Of a stretch of 64,000 nt of DNA, positions 50,381-60,012 are shown one piece after another (within the stretch, counting starts at the first letter, position 1; every line of letters starts with the position of its first letter). The translations under genes were made by a program, and so were the position numbers. The notes under the pieces were generated by a model, which did no database searches, was not told where the DNA came from, and worked only from the letters and a program-made list of their open reading frames with translations. The stretch covers positions 4,093,001 through 4,157,000 of the forward strand of contig NZ_CP089518.1 in NCBI RefSeq assembly GCF_025917685.1, read 5' to 3'. This stretch comes from Bacillus cereus. Lineage in GTDB: Bacteria > Bacillota > Bacilli > Bacillales > Bacillaceae_G.

Positions 50381-50719
50381 ATGAAATGGATTATCATCTT
50401 TATCGGAATAATCATATGGGGATACATAAATGGCTTCTTTATTAGTGATAAAACTGCTAATCCTTGGATTACAGATGATGAACGTAAAACGAAAATTAAA
50501 CAAAAAGCAATTATCGCAAGCTGGTCCGGTGTTTTCATATTTTGTATCATGAACCTCTTAAACAAATGGTTAGGTTTAGGAACGAGCGATACATCACCTT
50601 ATTTACCAAATCCTGTCGCAACTATTTTTAAAGAAAATGTAGAGTTACAAATTTTACTTATGTTATTCATTACGTATGGACTATTTTACTTATACTACCG
50701 AAGAAAATTAAGCGCTTAA
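50381..50719 (+). CDS. Small three-helix membrane protein, unknown
   Basis: 112 residues with hydrophobic segments at about 3-21, 47-65 and 87-107 and a polar loop (SDKTANPWITDDERKTKIKQ). Start after GGGGAGGAATACAAAT. No family recognised. Its promoter carries an operator-like inverted repeat. Confidence 0.75.
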   Translation: MKWIIIFIGIIIWGYINGFFISDKTANPWITDDERKTKIKQKAIIASWSGVFIFCIMNLLNKWLGLGTSDTSPYLPNPVATIFKENVELQILLMLFITYGLFYLYYRRKLSA

Positions 50720-50792
50720 CTTTTATCTCATGATTATCCTCCTAAATGGTTATAGTAACTAGGACGCAATGAAAAAAGGAGAGATATAAAAA

Positions 50793-50915
50793 ATGAGTAA
50801 ATCAAATGACTTTTTAGATACATTACATGAAAAACAAGCAAAAGATGAACAAAATAGACAGCACCAAGGTAACGGAAACCCTGCGAAAAAAAAGCCAAAT
50901 AAAACACATAAGTAA
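50793..50915 (+). CDS. Small hydrophilic protein, DUF4023-like
   Basis: 40 residues, SKSNDFLDTLHEKQAKDEQ then GNGNPAKKKPNKTHK. The FLDTLHEKQ...HQG.GNP pattern matches small Bacillus proteins grouped as DUF4023. Start after AAAAAAGGAGAGATATAAAAA. Function unknown; it may be a sporulation-related peptide. Followed by a strong terminator. Confidence 0.75.
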   Translation: MSKSNDFLDTLHEKQAKDEQNRQHQGNGNPAKKKPNKTHK

Positions 50916-50920
50916 CATTG

Positions 50921-50960
50921 AAAAACCAGCCTACAAATTATATTTTAGGCTGGTTTTTTT
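50921..50960. terminator. Bidirectional terminator
   Basis: AAAACCAGCCTA caaattatatt TTAGGCTGGTTTTTTT between convergent genes. Confidence 0.9.
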
Positions 50961-52197
50961 ACTCGTCTTTAACCGAAACGACATCTTCCCAATTCCATTT
51001 CTCATAATACCACTCTGGTACATCTATATTTTCAATCCACTTCTTTTCATGTTTTCCATCGTTATGAGCAAGCCATGCATCAGCTTTCTTACGATTCGAA
51101 CGGAGCCACATTAATTGGTTGCTCTTCTTAATAAAAATAGGATTATAATCACCTTGGCTATTAGGTGGCTTTGTAATTTGATTTTGTTCATCGTTTATAC
51201 TATTTACTTCATATAAAGATGGTAGTGGTCTTTTTTCTAGAGGGACCGATAGCTCTGCTTCCTTTGCCCTTGAAACGATAATTACATTATCGTTCTTCCA
51301 TGTGAAATCCCAATCAACATAGCCTTTTGGAGTAAATGTGTGCTGCTGTAATGCCGGCAGTTCTTTTACTTTTAAATGTTTATTCTCTAATGCAACTCTC
51401 CCGCTTCCTTCAATATAGGCTAATATATTTTTTGATGGCGCCCATTTGAACCATTGTGTGTTTAATAACATTTGATCTACTGTTTCAAAACGACTGCCGT
51501 CTGATCGAATTAAGCAAAGTGTATTACTATCCGCTGACAAAGAAGCTGTTGGTACTGCCAAAAACGAAATCCACCTTTGATCTAGCGACCACTTAAATCC
51601 ACTTCCAACTAATGCTAAAAAGTCATCATGCTCATTCGGTAGTGCATATAAATGTTTCATCTTATGAGGATTCATATTTGCATCCTTTTGTATTTCATAT
51701 AACTGAGCACCTGTCCATCCTGTTGGAAGCAAGTGCGCTTCTGATGATACAAGAAATTTCTTACCATCAGGATACCATGCATAGTCACCTACACCATTGG
51801 CTACATTTTCAAAATCTGCTTTCTTTTTTTCAGCATCAAATATATTTAATGTACGTGCAAATACAAAGGCAATTATATTCTTTGTTGGTGACCATTGATA
51901 ATTCGATGCTTCTGATTGAGATGGTGTAACTTTCTTTCCATCTTTCAACCGATACAGTTCGAAATGATTTCGCTTCTTTCCTTTTGCATATGCAAGCCAC
52001 TCTCCATTATGTGACCATTTCGGCCCTGTTATGTACTCTCCTTTTGTAATTTGTTTTTCTTTCTCACCAACTTTAATCCATAGATTATGATTACGAATAA
52101 AGGCAACTTTCACTTCATGGTTTTCTGCGCCTTTAATCGAACTGGAACAGAAAAAAAGGAACAAAATCATGATTACACTTACTATAAATCTTTTCAT
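50959..52197 (-). CDS. Secreted TolB-like beta-propeller protein
   Basis: 412 residues from ATG 52197 (after GGGGGTGCTAT). A signal peptide (FIVSVIMILFLFF, then a Cys) precedes WD40-like/TolB repeats, seen as recurring W-S-x-D/N-G-x-W-x-A/F blocks: PKWSHNGEWLAYAKG, YAWYPDGKKFLVSS, FKWSLDQRWISFLAV, FKWAPSKNILAYIEG. Function unknown. The 52200-52427 region is shared with vpr. Confidence 0.82.
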   Translation of the reverse strand: MKRFIVSVIMILFLFFCSSSIKGAENHEVKVAFIRNHNLWIKVGEKEKQITKGEYITGPKWSHNGEWLAYAKGKKRNHFELYRLKDGKKVTPSQSEASNYQWSPTKNIIAFVFARTLNIFDAEKKKADFENVANGVGDYAWYPDGKKFLVSSEAHLLPTGWTGAQLYEIQKDANMNPHKMKHLYALPNEHDDFLALVGSGFKWSLDQRWISFLAVPTASLSADSNTLCLIRSDGSRFETVDQMLLNTQWFKWAPSKNILAYIEGSGRVALENKHLKVKELPALQQHTFTPKGYVDWDFTWKNDNVIIVSRAKEAELSVPLEKRPLPSLYEVNSINDEQNQITKPPNSQGDYNPIFIKKSNQLMWLRSNRKKADAWLAHNDGKHEKKWIENIDVPEWYYEKWNWEDVVSVKDE

Positions 52198-52427
52198 ATA
52201 GCACCCCCATTTTCCATCTTTAGCATTCCTCATATTCCGCTTACTATATGCAAATTTTACCCATTCGACATAATCCCAAAAAATTTCCCAAGAAATTTTC
52301 AATTCAAAGAGGATTGGTATGAATTATGTCGAAAATATAGTTTAGCCAACATTCGTTTTTATATTTAATGATAAAAATGTAAGATATTTTTTCTGAATAT
52401 TAGCACTTTTTATTAGGGGGAGTTTCA

Positions 52428-55175
52428 ATGAAAAAGACTACATCTACACTATTAAGTATGGCGCTCGTCTTTTCGAGTTTTGGAGCTTTAAGCGCCCATG
52501 CTGGGTCACTGCAAAAAGAGAAGCAATTTAGTCCACAGTTAAAAGCGAATATTGAACAATGGGGCGAAAACAAAATCGCGCAAAATGTTGAAACAAAAAC
52601 ATCAAAAGAAATTTCAGTCATTGTAGAATTGCAACATGCTCCACTCGCTTCACAAAGTAACATTCAGCATGCTCCAGACCTAAAAAATAGCAATGTGCAA
52701 TCATACCATGCACAACTAAAAAAGGCACAAGAGGATACAACAAAAAAAATTAAAGAAAAAGCACCGAAGGCAACGATAAAAGAAACATATAGTACATTAT
52801 TTTCTGGTTTTTCTATTTCTATCCCAGGAGATCAAGTTGCTGCTTTAGCTTCTTTACCTGAAGTAAAAGCAATTTATCCAAACTTAACATATAAGTTACA
52901 TGAAACATCAAAAAGCCCAGCGGATCAAGAAACACCAAATGTTGGAGGTCCTACAGTTGGTGCACCTGAGGCTTGGAATTTAAAAGATCCAACTGGCAAA
53001 CCCCTTGATGGAAAAGGGATGAAAGTCGCTATTATCGATTCAGGTGTAGACTATACCCATCCTGATTTACAAGCAAATTATATTGGTGGCTATGATACAG
53101 TAGATGAAGATAATGATCCGATGGATGGAAACGTCCACGGTACCCATGTTGCTGGAATTATTGCTGGTAACGGAAAAATAAAGGGAATTGCTCCGAACGC
53201 TTCTATACTCGCTTACCGTGTCATGAATGATGGTGGCACTGGTACGACAGAAGATATTCTTCAAGGTATTGAGTGCGCTATTCAAGATGGCGCTGACGTT
53301 TTAAATTTATCTCTTGGTCAAGATTTGAATGTCCCTGATCAACCTGTAACAATGACGTTAGAACGTGCAGCAAAACTTGGTGTTACTGCAGTTGTTTCAA
53401 ATGGAAATGATGGACCAAAGCCTTGGTCTGTTGATGCTCCTGGTAACGCAAGTAGTGTCATCTCTGTTGGCGCATCTACTGTTTCTATTCCATTCCCAAC
53501 ATTCCAAGTAGCTGGTTCAAATAAATCTTACCAAGGATTACCGTTATCAAAAGCAGATTTCCAAGTAGGAAACGATGCTCAGCTTGTCTATGTTGGCTAC
53601 GGTAATTCAAGCGATTACGCGAAACAAGATGTGAAAGGTAAGTTCGCCCTTGTTTTACAAGGAACTTCGAGCACGTTAGTAAAGGCAGAACAAGCAAAAC
53701 AAGCTGGCGCTCTCGGTGTGCTACTAATTTCTAACGAAAAAGAAATTAATATTATGCCCGAATATTTTGGCCGTGAAGATATAGCTCTTCCAGTTATGCA
53801 ACTATCAAATACAAATGGCGAAGAGTTAAAAACTTTAATTACAAAACGAAAGAAAAATATAAAAATTGGACAACCAAACAAAACCGAACTGATTGGTAAC
53901 TTCAGTTCAAGAGGACCATCACAAGGTAGTTGGCTTATAAAGCCTGATATTGTTGCACCTGGCGTACAAATTACTAGTACTGTCCCAAGAGGTGGCTATG
54001 AATCTCATAATGGGACAAGTATGGCTGCGCCGCAAGTAGCAGGAGCTGTTGCCCTGCTCCGTCAAATGCACCCTGATTGGACGACAGAACAATTGAAAGC
54101 AGCTCTTGCCAATACTGCAAAAACATTAAAGGATGTCAATGAAAATACATATCCTGTCATGGCACAAGGATCTGGTTTAATTAACATTCCAAAAGCAGCT
54201 CAAACAGATGCATTAGTGCAACCTAACAATGTAAGTTTCGGTCTTATTAAACCTAATAGCGGTAAAGTGAAGTTAACACAAAATATTACGTTACAAAATC
54301 TTTCTAACAAAAAGAAAAACTTTTCAACTCGTATTGAATTACTAGATACAAAAACAAAAATCCAAACTTCTTTCCCTTCTTCTATTAGTTTGAAACCAAA
54401 TAGTAACATCGAAAAGCCTTTTACTATTACTGTAGATAGCTCCTTACCACAAGGCGTATATACAGGAAATCTATATGTAAAAGAACAAGGAAAAACTGAA
54501 GAAATGCGTATTCCGTTTACATTTAGCATCGATCCGAAAGAATACAAACGTATTGATGGCCTTGAAATCGTTAACTCTACTTTCAGTCCAAATAATGACA
54601 AAATACTAGATGACAACCTAATCAATTACTATTTAGTTACACCAGTTGAGGACATAGCGTTTCATGCCAATTTAATTACGAAAGACCGTGTGACATATCA
54701 AGGCACGGTATATCAAGGTAAAAACGAAACACCAGGTTATAAATCTTTCAAATGGAATGGTACAAAAACTGACGGATCTCCTCTACCTGATGGCTTATAC
54801 CAAATCGAAGCTGTTGCTTCTAACTCTGGTGGAGAAACGAAACAAACAGGGGCTGTATTTGTCGATCGCACTGCACCGAAGTTATCGTCTGAAGTAGATC
54901 AAGAAAACCTCGTAATTAGAGGGAAAGTAGATGATATACTTTTAGATTGGATGACAGAATCCGGATGGGTTGCTCCAGGACATCCAGTAACGATACAATA
55001 TGAAATTAACGGAAATGGTGTGTGGGAAAGTGCGTTCCTGAACCCTTGGGAGAAAAGTTACGACATTTATTTCGATCGTAACCAATTACAACAAGGAAAA
55101 AATATAATTCACATTGTAGCAACTGATGCAGCCGGAAATATAACCAATTTAAACGTTGATTTGGAAGTAAAGTAA
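52428..55175 (+). CDS. vpr: Extracellular subtilisin-type serine protease (Vpr family)
   Basis: 915 residues. Signal peptide to about 25; I9 propeptide inhibitor (VIVELQHAPLAS to IYPNLTYK); S8 domain with D204 in AIIDSG, H237 in HGTHVAG and S531 in GTSMAAPQVAG; oxyanion Asn 327 in SNGNDG. A PA insert lies at about 385-480. Fn3-like and FlgD-like modules follow (DGSPLPDGLYQIEAVA). Start after TAGGGGGAGTTTCA. Likely a secreted or wall-associated degradative enzyme. An inverted repeat lies upstream. Confidence 0.94.
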   Translation: MKKTTSTLLSMALVFSSFGALSAHAGSLQKEKQFSPQLKANIEQWGENKIAQNVETKTSKEISVIVELQHAPLASQSNIQHAPDLKNSNVQSYHAQLKKAQEDTTKKIKEKAPKATIKETYSTLFSGFSISIPGDQVAALASLPEVKAIYPNLTYKLHETSKSPADQETPNVGGPTVGAPEAWNLKDPTGKPLDGKGMKVAIIDSGVDYTHPDLQANYIGGYDTVDEDNDPMDGNVHGTHVAGIIAGNGKIKGIAPNASILAYRVMNDGGTGTTEDILQGIECAIQDGADVLNLSLGQDLNVPDQPVTMTLERAAKLGVTAVVSNGNDGPKPWSVDAPGNASSVISVGASTVSIPFPTFQVAGSNKSYQGLPLSKADFQVGNDAQLVYVGYGNSSDYAKQDVKGKFALVLQGTSSTLVKAEQAKQAGALGVLLISNEKEINIMPEYFGREDIALPVMQLSNTNGEELKTLITKRKKNIKIGQPNKTELIGNFSSRGPSQGSWLIKPDIVAPGVQITSTVPRGGYESHNGTSMAAPQVAGAVALLRQMHPDWTTEQLKAALANTAKTLKDVNENTYPVMAQGSGLINIPKAAQTDALVQPNNVSFGLIKPNSGKVKLTQNITLQNLSNKKKNFSTRIELLDTKTKIQTSFPSSISLKPNSNIEKPFTITVDSSLPQGVYTGNLYVKEQGKTEEMRIPFTFSIDPKEYKRIDGLEIVNSTFSPNNDKILDDNLINYYLVTPVEDIAFHANLITKDRVTYQGTVYQGKNETPGYKSFKWNGTKTDGSPLPDGLYQIEAVASNSGGETKQTGAVFVDRTAPKLSSEVDQENLVIRGKVDDILLDWMTESGWVAPGHPVTIQYEINGNGVWESAFLNPWEKSYDIYFDRNQLQQGKNIIHIVATDAAGNITNLNVDLEVK

Positions 55176-55185
55176 TAATTTTTTG

Positions 55186-55215
55186 TTGACAATCTTTTAA
55201 AAATAGTTTTATAAT
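55186..55215 (+). promoter_or_regulatory. phhA operon promoter
   Basis: Perfect TTGACA (55186-55191) and TATAAT (55210-55215), 18-bp spacer, directly before the first T-box. Confidence 0.85.
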
Positions 55216-55242
55216 ACGAAACATAGTTTAGTTGAACGAATT

Positions 55243-55500
55243 ATATATCGGCTTTGAAGGAATACTAGTAGCGACTTATATCCCTGTCTCAGAGAACTGA
55301 TGGTTGGTGCAAATCAGTACATATACAAGCGTGAATTACAATTCTGGAGCTTCTTTCCCGTAGTGCACATAATGCATGAAGAGGAAGACGGAGTTTTTCC
55401 GTTATCTTAAAGTGAGTGGTAAACAATTTTTATGTTTACAATTAGGGTGGTACCGCGATTTTTATCGTCCCTATCGGATTTTCCGATAGGGGCTTTTTTG
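55243..55500 (+). promoter_or_regulatory. Tyrosine T-box riboswitch, first copy
   Basis: Stem I with the AGAGAACTGATGG distal part and the specifier bulge GTGAATTACAATTCTGGAGC, specifier UAC (Tyr) at 55337-55339. T-box sequence AGGGTGGTACCGCGATT at 55444-55460. Terminator CCCTATCGGA tt TCCGATAGGG with a T run at 55470-55498. Uncharged tRNA-Tyr would stabilise the antiterminator. Confidence 0.93.
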
Positions 55501-55529
55501 CGTCCTTCCCTTTTATACAACTTCATATA

Positions 55530-55776
55530 TACGCATTGAAAGAATCGCAGTAGTATATTATATCCCTGTTACAGAGAGCTAGTGGTCGGTGGAAATTAGC
55601 ACATATATAAGTACGAATTACAATTCTGGAGCTTCTTTTTCGTAGTGCTTTTATGCATGAAGGAAAAGACGGAGTTTTTCCGTTATCATGAATTGAGATG
55701 TAAGTGTATTTCCACTTACAAATAGGGTGGTACCGCGATTCTTTCGCCCCTATCGGATGTTCCGATAGGGGCTTTT
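55530..55776 (+). promoter_or_regulatory. Tyrosine T-box riboswitch, second copy
   Basis: Same architecture: AGAGAGCTAGTGG, specifier UAC at 55619-55621 in GAATTACAATTCTGGAGC, T-box AGGGTGGTACCGCGATT at 55724-55740, terminator CCCCTATCGGA tgt TCCGATAGGGG with TTTTT. In series with the first copy, giving a double check for tyrosine starvation. Confidence 0.93.
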
Positions 55777-55914
55777 TCTATTTCTCACAGAAACAAATGT
55801 TAAATAATTCCGAATCTTATGATAAAATTTTATAAACGCTTACAATTTTGAGGGGGTGGTACAAGCTATACGAAACCGATATTTAATTTTATAGAAAAAA
55901 AGGAGGATGTCTAA

Positions 55915-57669
55915 ATGACAAAGAAAACAGAAATTCCATCGCATTTAAAACCATTCGTATCCACACAGCATTATGATCAATACACACCGGTGAATCACGC
56001 TGTATGGCGTTACATTATGAGACAAAATCATAGTTTCTTAAAAGATGTTGCTCATCCAGCCTATGTGAATGGACTACAATCATCTGGTATTAATATAGAT
56101 GCAATCCCAAAGGTAGAAGAAATGAATGAATGTTTAGCACCAAGCGGCTGGGGAGCTGTAACGATTGACGGACTTATTCCTGGCGTAGCATTCTTCGATT
56201 TTCAAGGACACGGATTACTACCCATCGCAACGGATATTCGTAAAGTAGAAAATATTGAGTACACGCCGGCTCCAGATATCGTACACGAAGCAGCAGGACA
56301 TGCACCGATTTTACTTGATCCTACATATGCAAAATATGTGAAACGCTTCGGACAAATTGGTGCGAAAGCTTTCTCCACAAAAGAAGAACATGATGCGTTT
56401 GAAGCTGTCCGTACATTAACGATTGTAAAAGAAAGCCCTACTTCTACACCTGATGAAGTTGCCACTGCTGAAAATGCGGTAATCGAAAAACAAAACTTAG
56501 TTTCTGGTTTATCAGAAGCTGAACAAATTTCACGTCTTTTCTGGTGGACAGTAGAGTACGGCTTAATTGGAAATATTGACGATCCAAAAATCTACGGTGC
56601 TGGCCTTCTTTCCTCTGTCGGCGAAAGCAAACATTGCTTAACAGATGCTGTAGAAAAAGTTCCTTTCTCAATTGAAGCTTGCACAGGGACAACTTATGAT
56701 GTGACAAAAATGCAACCACAGCTATTTGTTTGTCAATCATTTGAAGAGTTAACTGAGGCGCTTGAGACGTTCTCTGAAACGATGGCATTCAAAACAGGTG
56801 GCACAGAAGGATTAGAAAAAGCAATTCACTCCGAAAACCATGCAACAGCTGAGCTAAATAGTGGATTACAAATTACAGGCACATTCAACGAAACAATTGA
56901 AAACGATGCAGGTGAAGTTATTTACATGCGCACAACTTCGCCAACGGCATTAGCACTTCATAATAAACAATTAGCGAATCATTCTACATCTGTACACAGT
57001 GACGGCTTTGGAACACCAATTGGATTACTCAATGAAAATATTGCATTAGAAAATTGCACAGACGAACAACTACAATCATTAGGAATTACAATTGGAAATA
57101 TTACAGAGTTTACTTTTGCAAGTGGTATTCATGTAAAAGGAACAGTAACAGCTATTGTAAAAAACGATAAGAAAATTGCTCTTATCTCCTTTATCGATTG
57201 CACAGTTACTTATAACGACCGCTTATTATTTGATGCTTCATGGGGCGCATTTGATATGGCTGTTGGCTCAAAAATCACTTCAGTATTCCCAGGAGCAGCA
57301 GATGCAGCATCGTTTTTCCCAACTAATGAAGAAACAGAAGAAACTCCAACACCTCTTACATTAACTGAGCTGGATCGTATGTATCAAACGGTTCGTGATA
57401 TTCGAGGTGAAGGTACTTTACACGACGCGTATGTCGAGCAATTAGTAGCAATTCAAGAGGTATTAAATAAATTTTATGCGAAAGAATGGCTGCTTCGCCT
57501 TGAAATATTAGAACTACTTTTAGAACATAACAAAGGGCATGAAACATCAGCAGCATTATTAAAGCAACTTTCTACTTTCACAACTGACGAAGCTGTAACA
57601 CGCCTTATTAACAATGGTCTTGCGCTACTACAGGTAAAGGATGTGAAAAATGATGCTACGATTAACTGA
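55915..57669 (+). CDS. phhA: Phenylalanine 4-monooxygenase (aromatic amino acid hydroxylase)
   Basis: Pterin-dependent conversion of Phe to Tyr. The iron site is [14 protein letters not shown] (two His) with the later Glu in [12 protein letters not shown]. At 584 residues it is about twice as long as proteobacterial PhhA; residues from about 320 form a C-terminal extension with several repeated [12 protein letters not shown] and [16 protein letters not shown] beta segments of unknown role. Start after AAAGGAGGATGTCTAA. Controlled by the tandem Tyr T-boxes, which fits its product. Confidence 0.93.
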   Translation: MTKKTEIPSHLKPFVSTQHYDQYTPVNHAVWRYIMRQNHSFLKDVAHPAYVNGLQSSGINIDAIPKVEEMNECLAPSGWGAVTIDGLIPGVAFFDFQGHGLLPIATDIRKVENIEYTPAPDIVHEAAGHAPILLDPTYAKYVKRFGQIGAKAFSTKEEHDAFEAVRTLTIVKESPTSTPDEVATAENAVIEKQNLVSGLSEAEQISRLFWWTVEYGLIGNIDDPKIYGAGLLSSVGESKHCLTDAVEKVPFSIEACTGTTYDVTKMQPQLFVCQSFEELTEALETFSETMAFKTGGTEGLEKAIHSENHATAELNSGLQITGTFNETIENDAGEVIYMRTTSPTALALHNKQLANHSTSVHSDGFGTPIGLLNENIALENCTDEQLQSLGITIGNITEFTFASGIHVKGTVTAIVKNDKKIALISFIDCTVTYNDRLLFDASWGAFDMAVGSKITSVFPGAADAASFFPTNEETEETPTPLTLTELDRMYQTVRDIRGEGTLHDAYVEQLVAIQEVLNKFYAKEWLLRLEILELLLEHNKGHETSAALLKQLSTFTTDEAVTRLINNGLALLQVKDVKNDATIN

Positions 57670-57964
57670 AGAAGAAGTTCAAGAAGAATTATTGAATGTA
57701 GATAAATGGATGGTAAAAGATGAAAAATGGATTGAAAGAAAATATATGTTTTCCGACTACTTAAAAGGAGTCGAATTTGTCTCTGAAGCCGCCAAACTAT
57801 CAGAAGAACATAATCACCATCCATTTATCCTTATCCAGTATAAAGCAGTTATTATTACTTTGTCATCTTGGAATGCAAAAGGTTTAACGAAACTAGATTT
57901 TGAACTTGCGAAGCAATTTGATGAACTATTTTTACAAAATGAAAAAGCAATTATAAGAAAGTAA
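57653..57964 (+). CDS. phhB: Pterin-4a-carbinolamine dehydratase
   Basis: Regenerates the pterin cofactor after hydroxylation. 103 residues with the active-site [13 protein letters not shown]. Its start overlaps the end of phhA; two ATGs are adjacent (57650, 57653) and the second has the better spacing to GGATGTG. Together with phhA a complete hydroxylation pair. Confidence 0.93.
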   Translation: MLRLTEEEVQEELLNVDKWMVKDEKWIERKYMFSDYLKGVEFVSEAAKLSEEHNHHPFILIQYKAVIITLSSWNAKGLTKLDFELAKQFDELFLQNEKAIIRK

Positions 57965-57965
57965 A

Positions 57966-57997
57966 AAAGAGAAGCCTTTTTTAGGCTTCTCCTTTTA
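57966..57997. terminator. Bidirectional terminator after phhB/catE
   Basis: GAGAAGCCT tttt TAGGCTTCTC with A and T flanks. Confidence 0.85.
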
Positions 57998-58838
57998 TTT
58001 TGAAATGGATACAATGTCCAAACGGATCCTCGGCCTGTAATACTCCATCTTTATACGTAGCAAACACGCCAATATATTTTAAACTTTCACATACTTGCTC
58101 TTTTTGTTTTTCATCTGCTAATACAATAGTGAAATATTTCAAGCCGACGGAATTTGGCATTTGTGGTGGTATATCTTCACCTTGCCATGTATTTAAACCG
58201 ATATGATGATGATAACCACCTGCTGATACGAACAACGCTCCATTTCGAGCTGGGATTGTTACATCAAAACCAAGACCGTCAACATAGAAACGTTTCGCTT
58301 CTTCTAAGTCAGCTACATGTAAATGAATATGCCCCATCACAGTACCAGCTGGGAATCCATTCCATGTACTGCCTTGCTGTAATAATCCTTCGCCGTCTAA
58401 CGGGTTACTAACAAATGGTAGCTCTCCATTTTCATCATGCCAAACTTCTTTTTGGCGATCATGATAAATTTCAATCCCGTTTCCATCTGGATCAGCTAAA
58501 TAAAGAGCTTCACTAAAGTAATGGTCAGCCCCACCATGTAATGGGTGTACTCTCTCAACAAAATGACGAAGAATATTTGCTAAGTCTTGTCTGTTTGGTA
58601 ATAAAATTGCATAGTGATATAAACCAGTTCGACCTCTTTGCTTCGGAAGAGCGTCTTCCTTTTCTTCTATGATGAGAAGTGGCTCATTTTCCTCATTACC
58701 AAACGTAACGATTGTACTTTTTTCTTCCAATACCTTCATACGCAATACTTCTGTATAAAACTCTAGCGATTTCTTTAAATTTGATACATATAAATGAACA
58801 ACCCCAAGTGTTGTTTCGGGATGAAGTTGAAAGCCCAT
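57981..58838 (-). CDS. catE: Catechol-2,3-dioxygenase-like VOC protein CatE
   Basis: 285 residues with two VOC repeats. Metal ligands expected at His of LGVVHLYVSN/GHIHLHVADL, SAGGYHHHIGLNTW and the Glu of NGIEIYHDR. Close to B. subtilis CatE, which breaks down catechol. Start after GGGGGTATAACAAA. Follows catD by 21 bp on the same strand. Confidence 0.88.
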   Translation of the reverse strand: MGFQLHPETTLGVVHLYVSNLKKSLEFYTEVLRMKVLEEKSTIVTFGNEENEPLLIIEEKEDALPKQRGRTGLYHYAILLPNRQDLANILRHFVERVHPLHGGADHYFSEALYLADPDGNGIEIYHDRQKEVWHDENGELPFVSNPLDGEGLLQQGSTWNGFPAGTVMGHIHLHVADLEEAKRFYVDGLGFDVTIPARNGALFVSAGGYHHHIGLNTWQGEDIPPQMPNSVGLKYFTIVLADEKQKEQVCESLKYIGVFATYKDGVLQAEDPFGHCIHFKIKGEA

Positions 58839-58859
58839 TTTGTTATACCCCCATTTTAA

Positions 58860-59264
58860 TTAATTCTTCTTTAACATTTTCTCTTTTAAGAAATTATCTA
58901 CAAAACCATCAGCTTTCGCAACAAATAAGTATGCACCCATCGCTAATAATGCAAGTTCTAACTCAAACCCAGGATTTTTCCCGTCTCCTAACAAGCCAGC
59001 TGACCATTTTACTTTCACAATCGCTCCAACCATAACAAGTGCAAATAATAAGCCAATATATCTTACACCTAAGCCTAGAATTAACAATAGACCTCCAACT
59101 AATTCAAATGTTGCTACACCGTATGCAAGTCCTCCCGGTAAACCAATGCTTGTAAACCACCCTGCAATATTGTCAATTCCTGATTGGAATTTTGTTAAAC
59201 CGTGCATAAAGAACGTTACCCCTAACACGATACGAATAATTAAGTTACCAATATGTTGATTCAT
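58860..59264 (-). CDS. catD: DoxX-family membrane protein CatD
   Basis: 134 residues, four membrane segments, beginning LIIRIVLGVTFFMHGLTKF as in DoxX proteins. The catD-catE pair copies the B. subtilis operon induced by catechols and quinones. Start after GGAGAGAAAGAA. Divergent from an XRE-cupin regulator. Confidence 0.88.
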   Translation of the reverse strand: MNQHIGNLIIRIVLGVTFFMHGLTKFQSGIDNIAGWFTSIGLPGGLAYGVATFELVGGLLLILGLGVRYIGLLFALVMVGAIVKVKWSAGLLGDGKNPGFELELALLAMGAYLFVAKADGFVDNFLKEKMLKKN

Positions 59265-59287
59265 TTCTTTCTCTCCTTTATAGTTTT

Positions 59288-59316
59288 CTTATACAAAACT
59301 TTTATTTACATTACAA
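59288..59316 (-). promoter_or_regulatory. catDE promoter
   Basis: TTGTAA (59316-59311), 17-bp spacer, TATAAG (59293-59288) toward catD. Confidence 0.6.
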
Positions 59317-59421
59317 AACATACACTAATTATTTTTATTCGTCAATTCATTTTTCATGAGAAAAAATATTTTTTTTTTGCTATGATACAAATAGTTGTTT
59401 ACAAAAAAGGAGCATGATTTT

Positions 59422-59967
59422 ATGAATATCGGTTCTGCAATTCGTGAAATTCGTCAACGTAGAGGTATTACGATTGCCCAAATCTGTGAAGGAACAGGTC
59501 TTTCTAAAGGCTTTATGAGTCAAGTTGAAAACAATAAAACATCACCATCTATCTCAACTTTAGAAACGATCTCTAATTTTTTAAATGTTCCCCTTCCCTA
59601 TTTATTGTTAGAACAAAAAGATCGTTTGAAAATTGTAAAAAAAGAAAAACGTAAATACAGTGTTTATGGAAAAGATGAACAAAGAATTGAGCATGTTGCG
59701 GAGCAAGGTGGCCTTCGCCTAAATCTCGTAGAAATTCCTGCTGGGTTTCCAAAAGAAAACTCACCAAATGCTCATGAAGGCGAAGAGTGTCATCTTGTAT
59801 TACGCGGAAAACTAGAAATTCAACATGGTGAAGATATTGCAATTGTAGAAGAAGGTGATTCTTTCTCCTGGAATGCATGCGTTCCTCATATTGTTCGTAA
59901 TATAGGTGAAGAGTCTGCGTTATTACTTATCTCTAGTCATGCGGAAAATCGAAAACGCGTTTACTAA
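59422..59967 (+). CDS. XRE-cupin transcriptional regulator
   Basis: 181 residues from ATG 59422 (after AAAAAGGAGC). HTH at about 5-60 (IAQICEGTGLSKGFMSQVEN then TLETISNFLNVP); C-terminal cupin with HEGEECHLVLRGKLEI. Such regulators bind a small ligand in the cupin. Divergence from catDE makes it a candidate regulator of these genes, unproven. Confidence 0.88.
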   Translation: MNIGSAIREIRQRRGITIAQICEGTGLSKGFMSQVENNKTSPSISTLETISNFLNVPLPYLLLEQKDRLKIVKKEKRKYSVYGKDEQRIEHVAEQGGLRLNLVEIPAGFPKENSPNAHEGEECHLVLRGKLEIQHGEDIAIVEEGDSFSWNACVPHIVRNIGEESALLLISSHAENRKRVY

Positions 59968-59973
59968 TTGACA

Positions 59974-60012
59974 AAAAAAGAAGCCTGTTTCGTAACAGGC
60001 TTCTTTTTTATC
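59974..60012. terminator. Bidirectional terminator
   Basis: AAAAGAAGCCTGT ttcgta ACAGGCTTCTTTTTT between convergent genes. Confidence 0.9.

Noticed and set aside
52198..52427. PlcR box in front of vpr
   Set aside because: TATGCAAATTTT is present but the second half CATA is not at the required distance.
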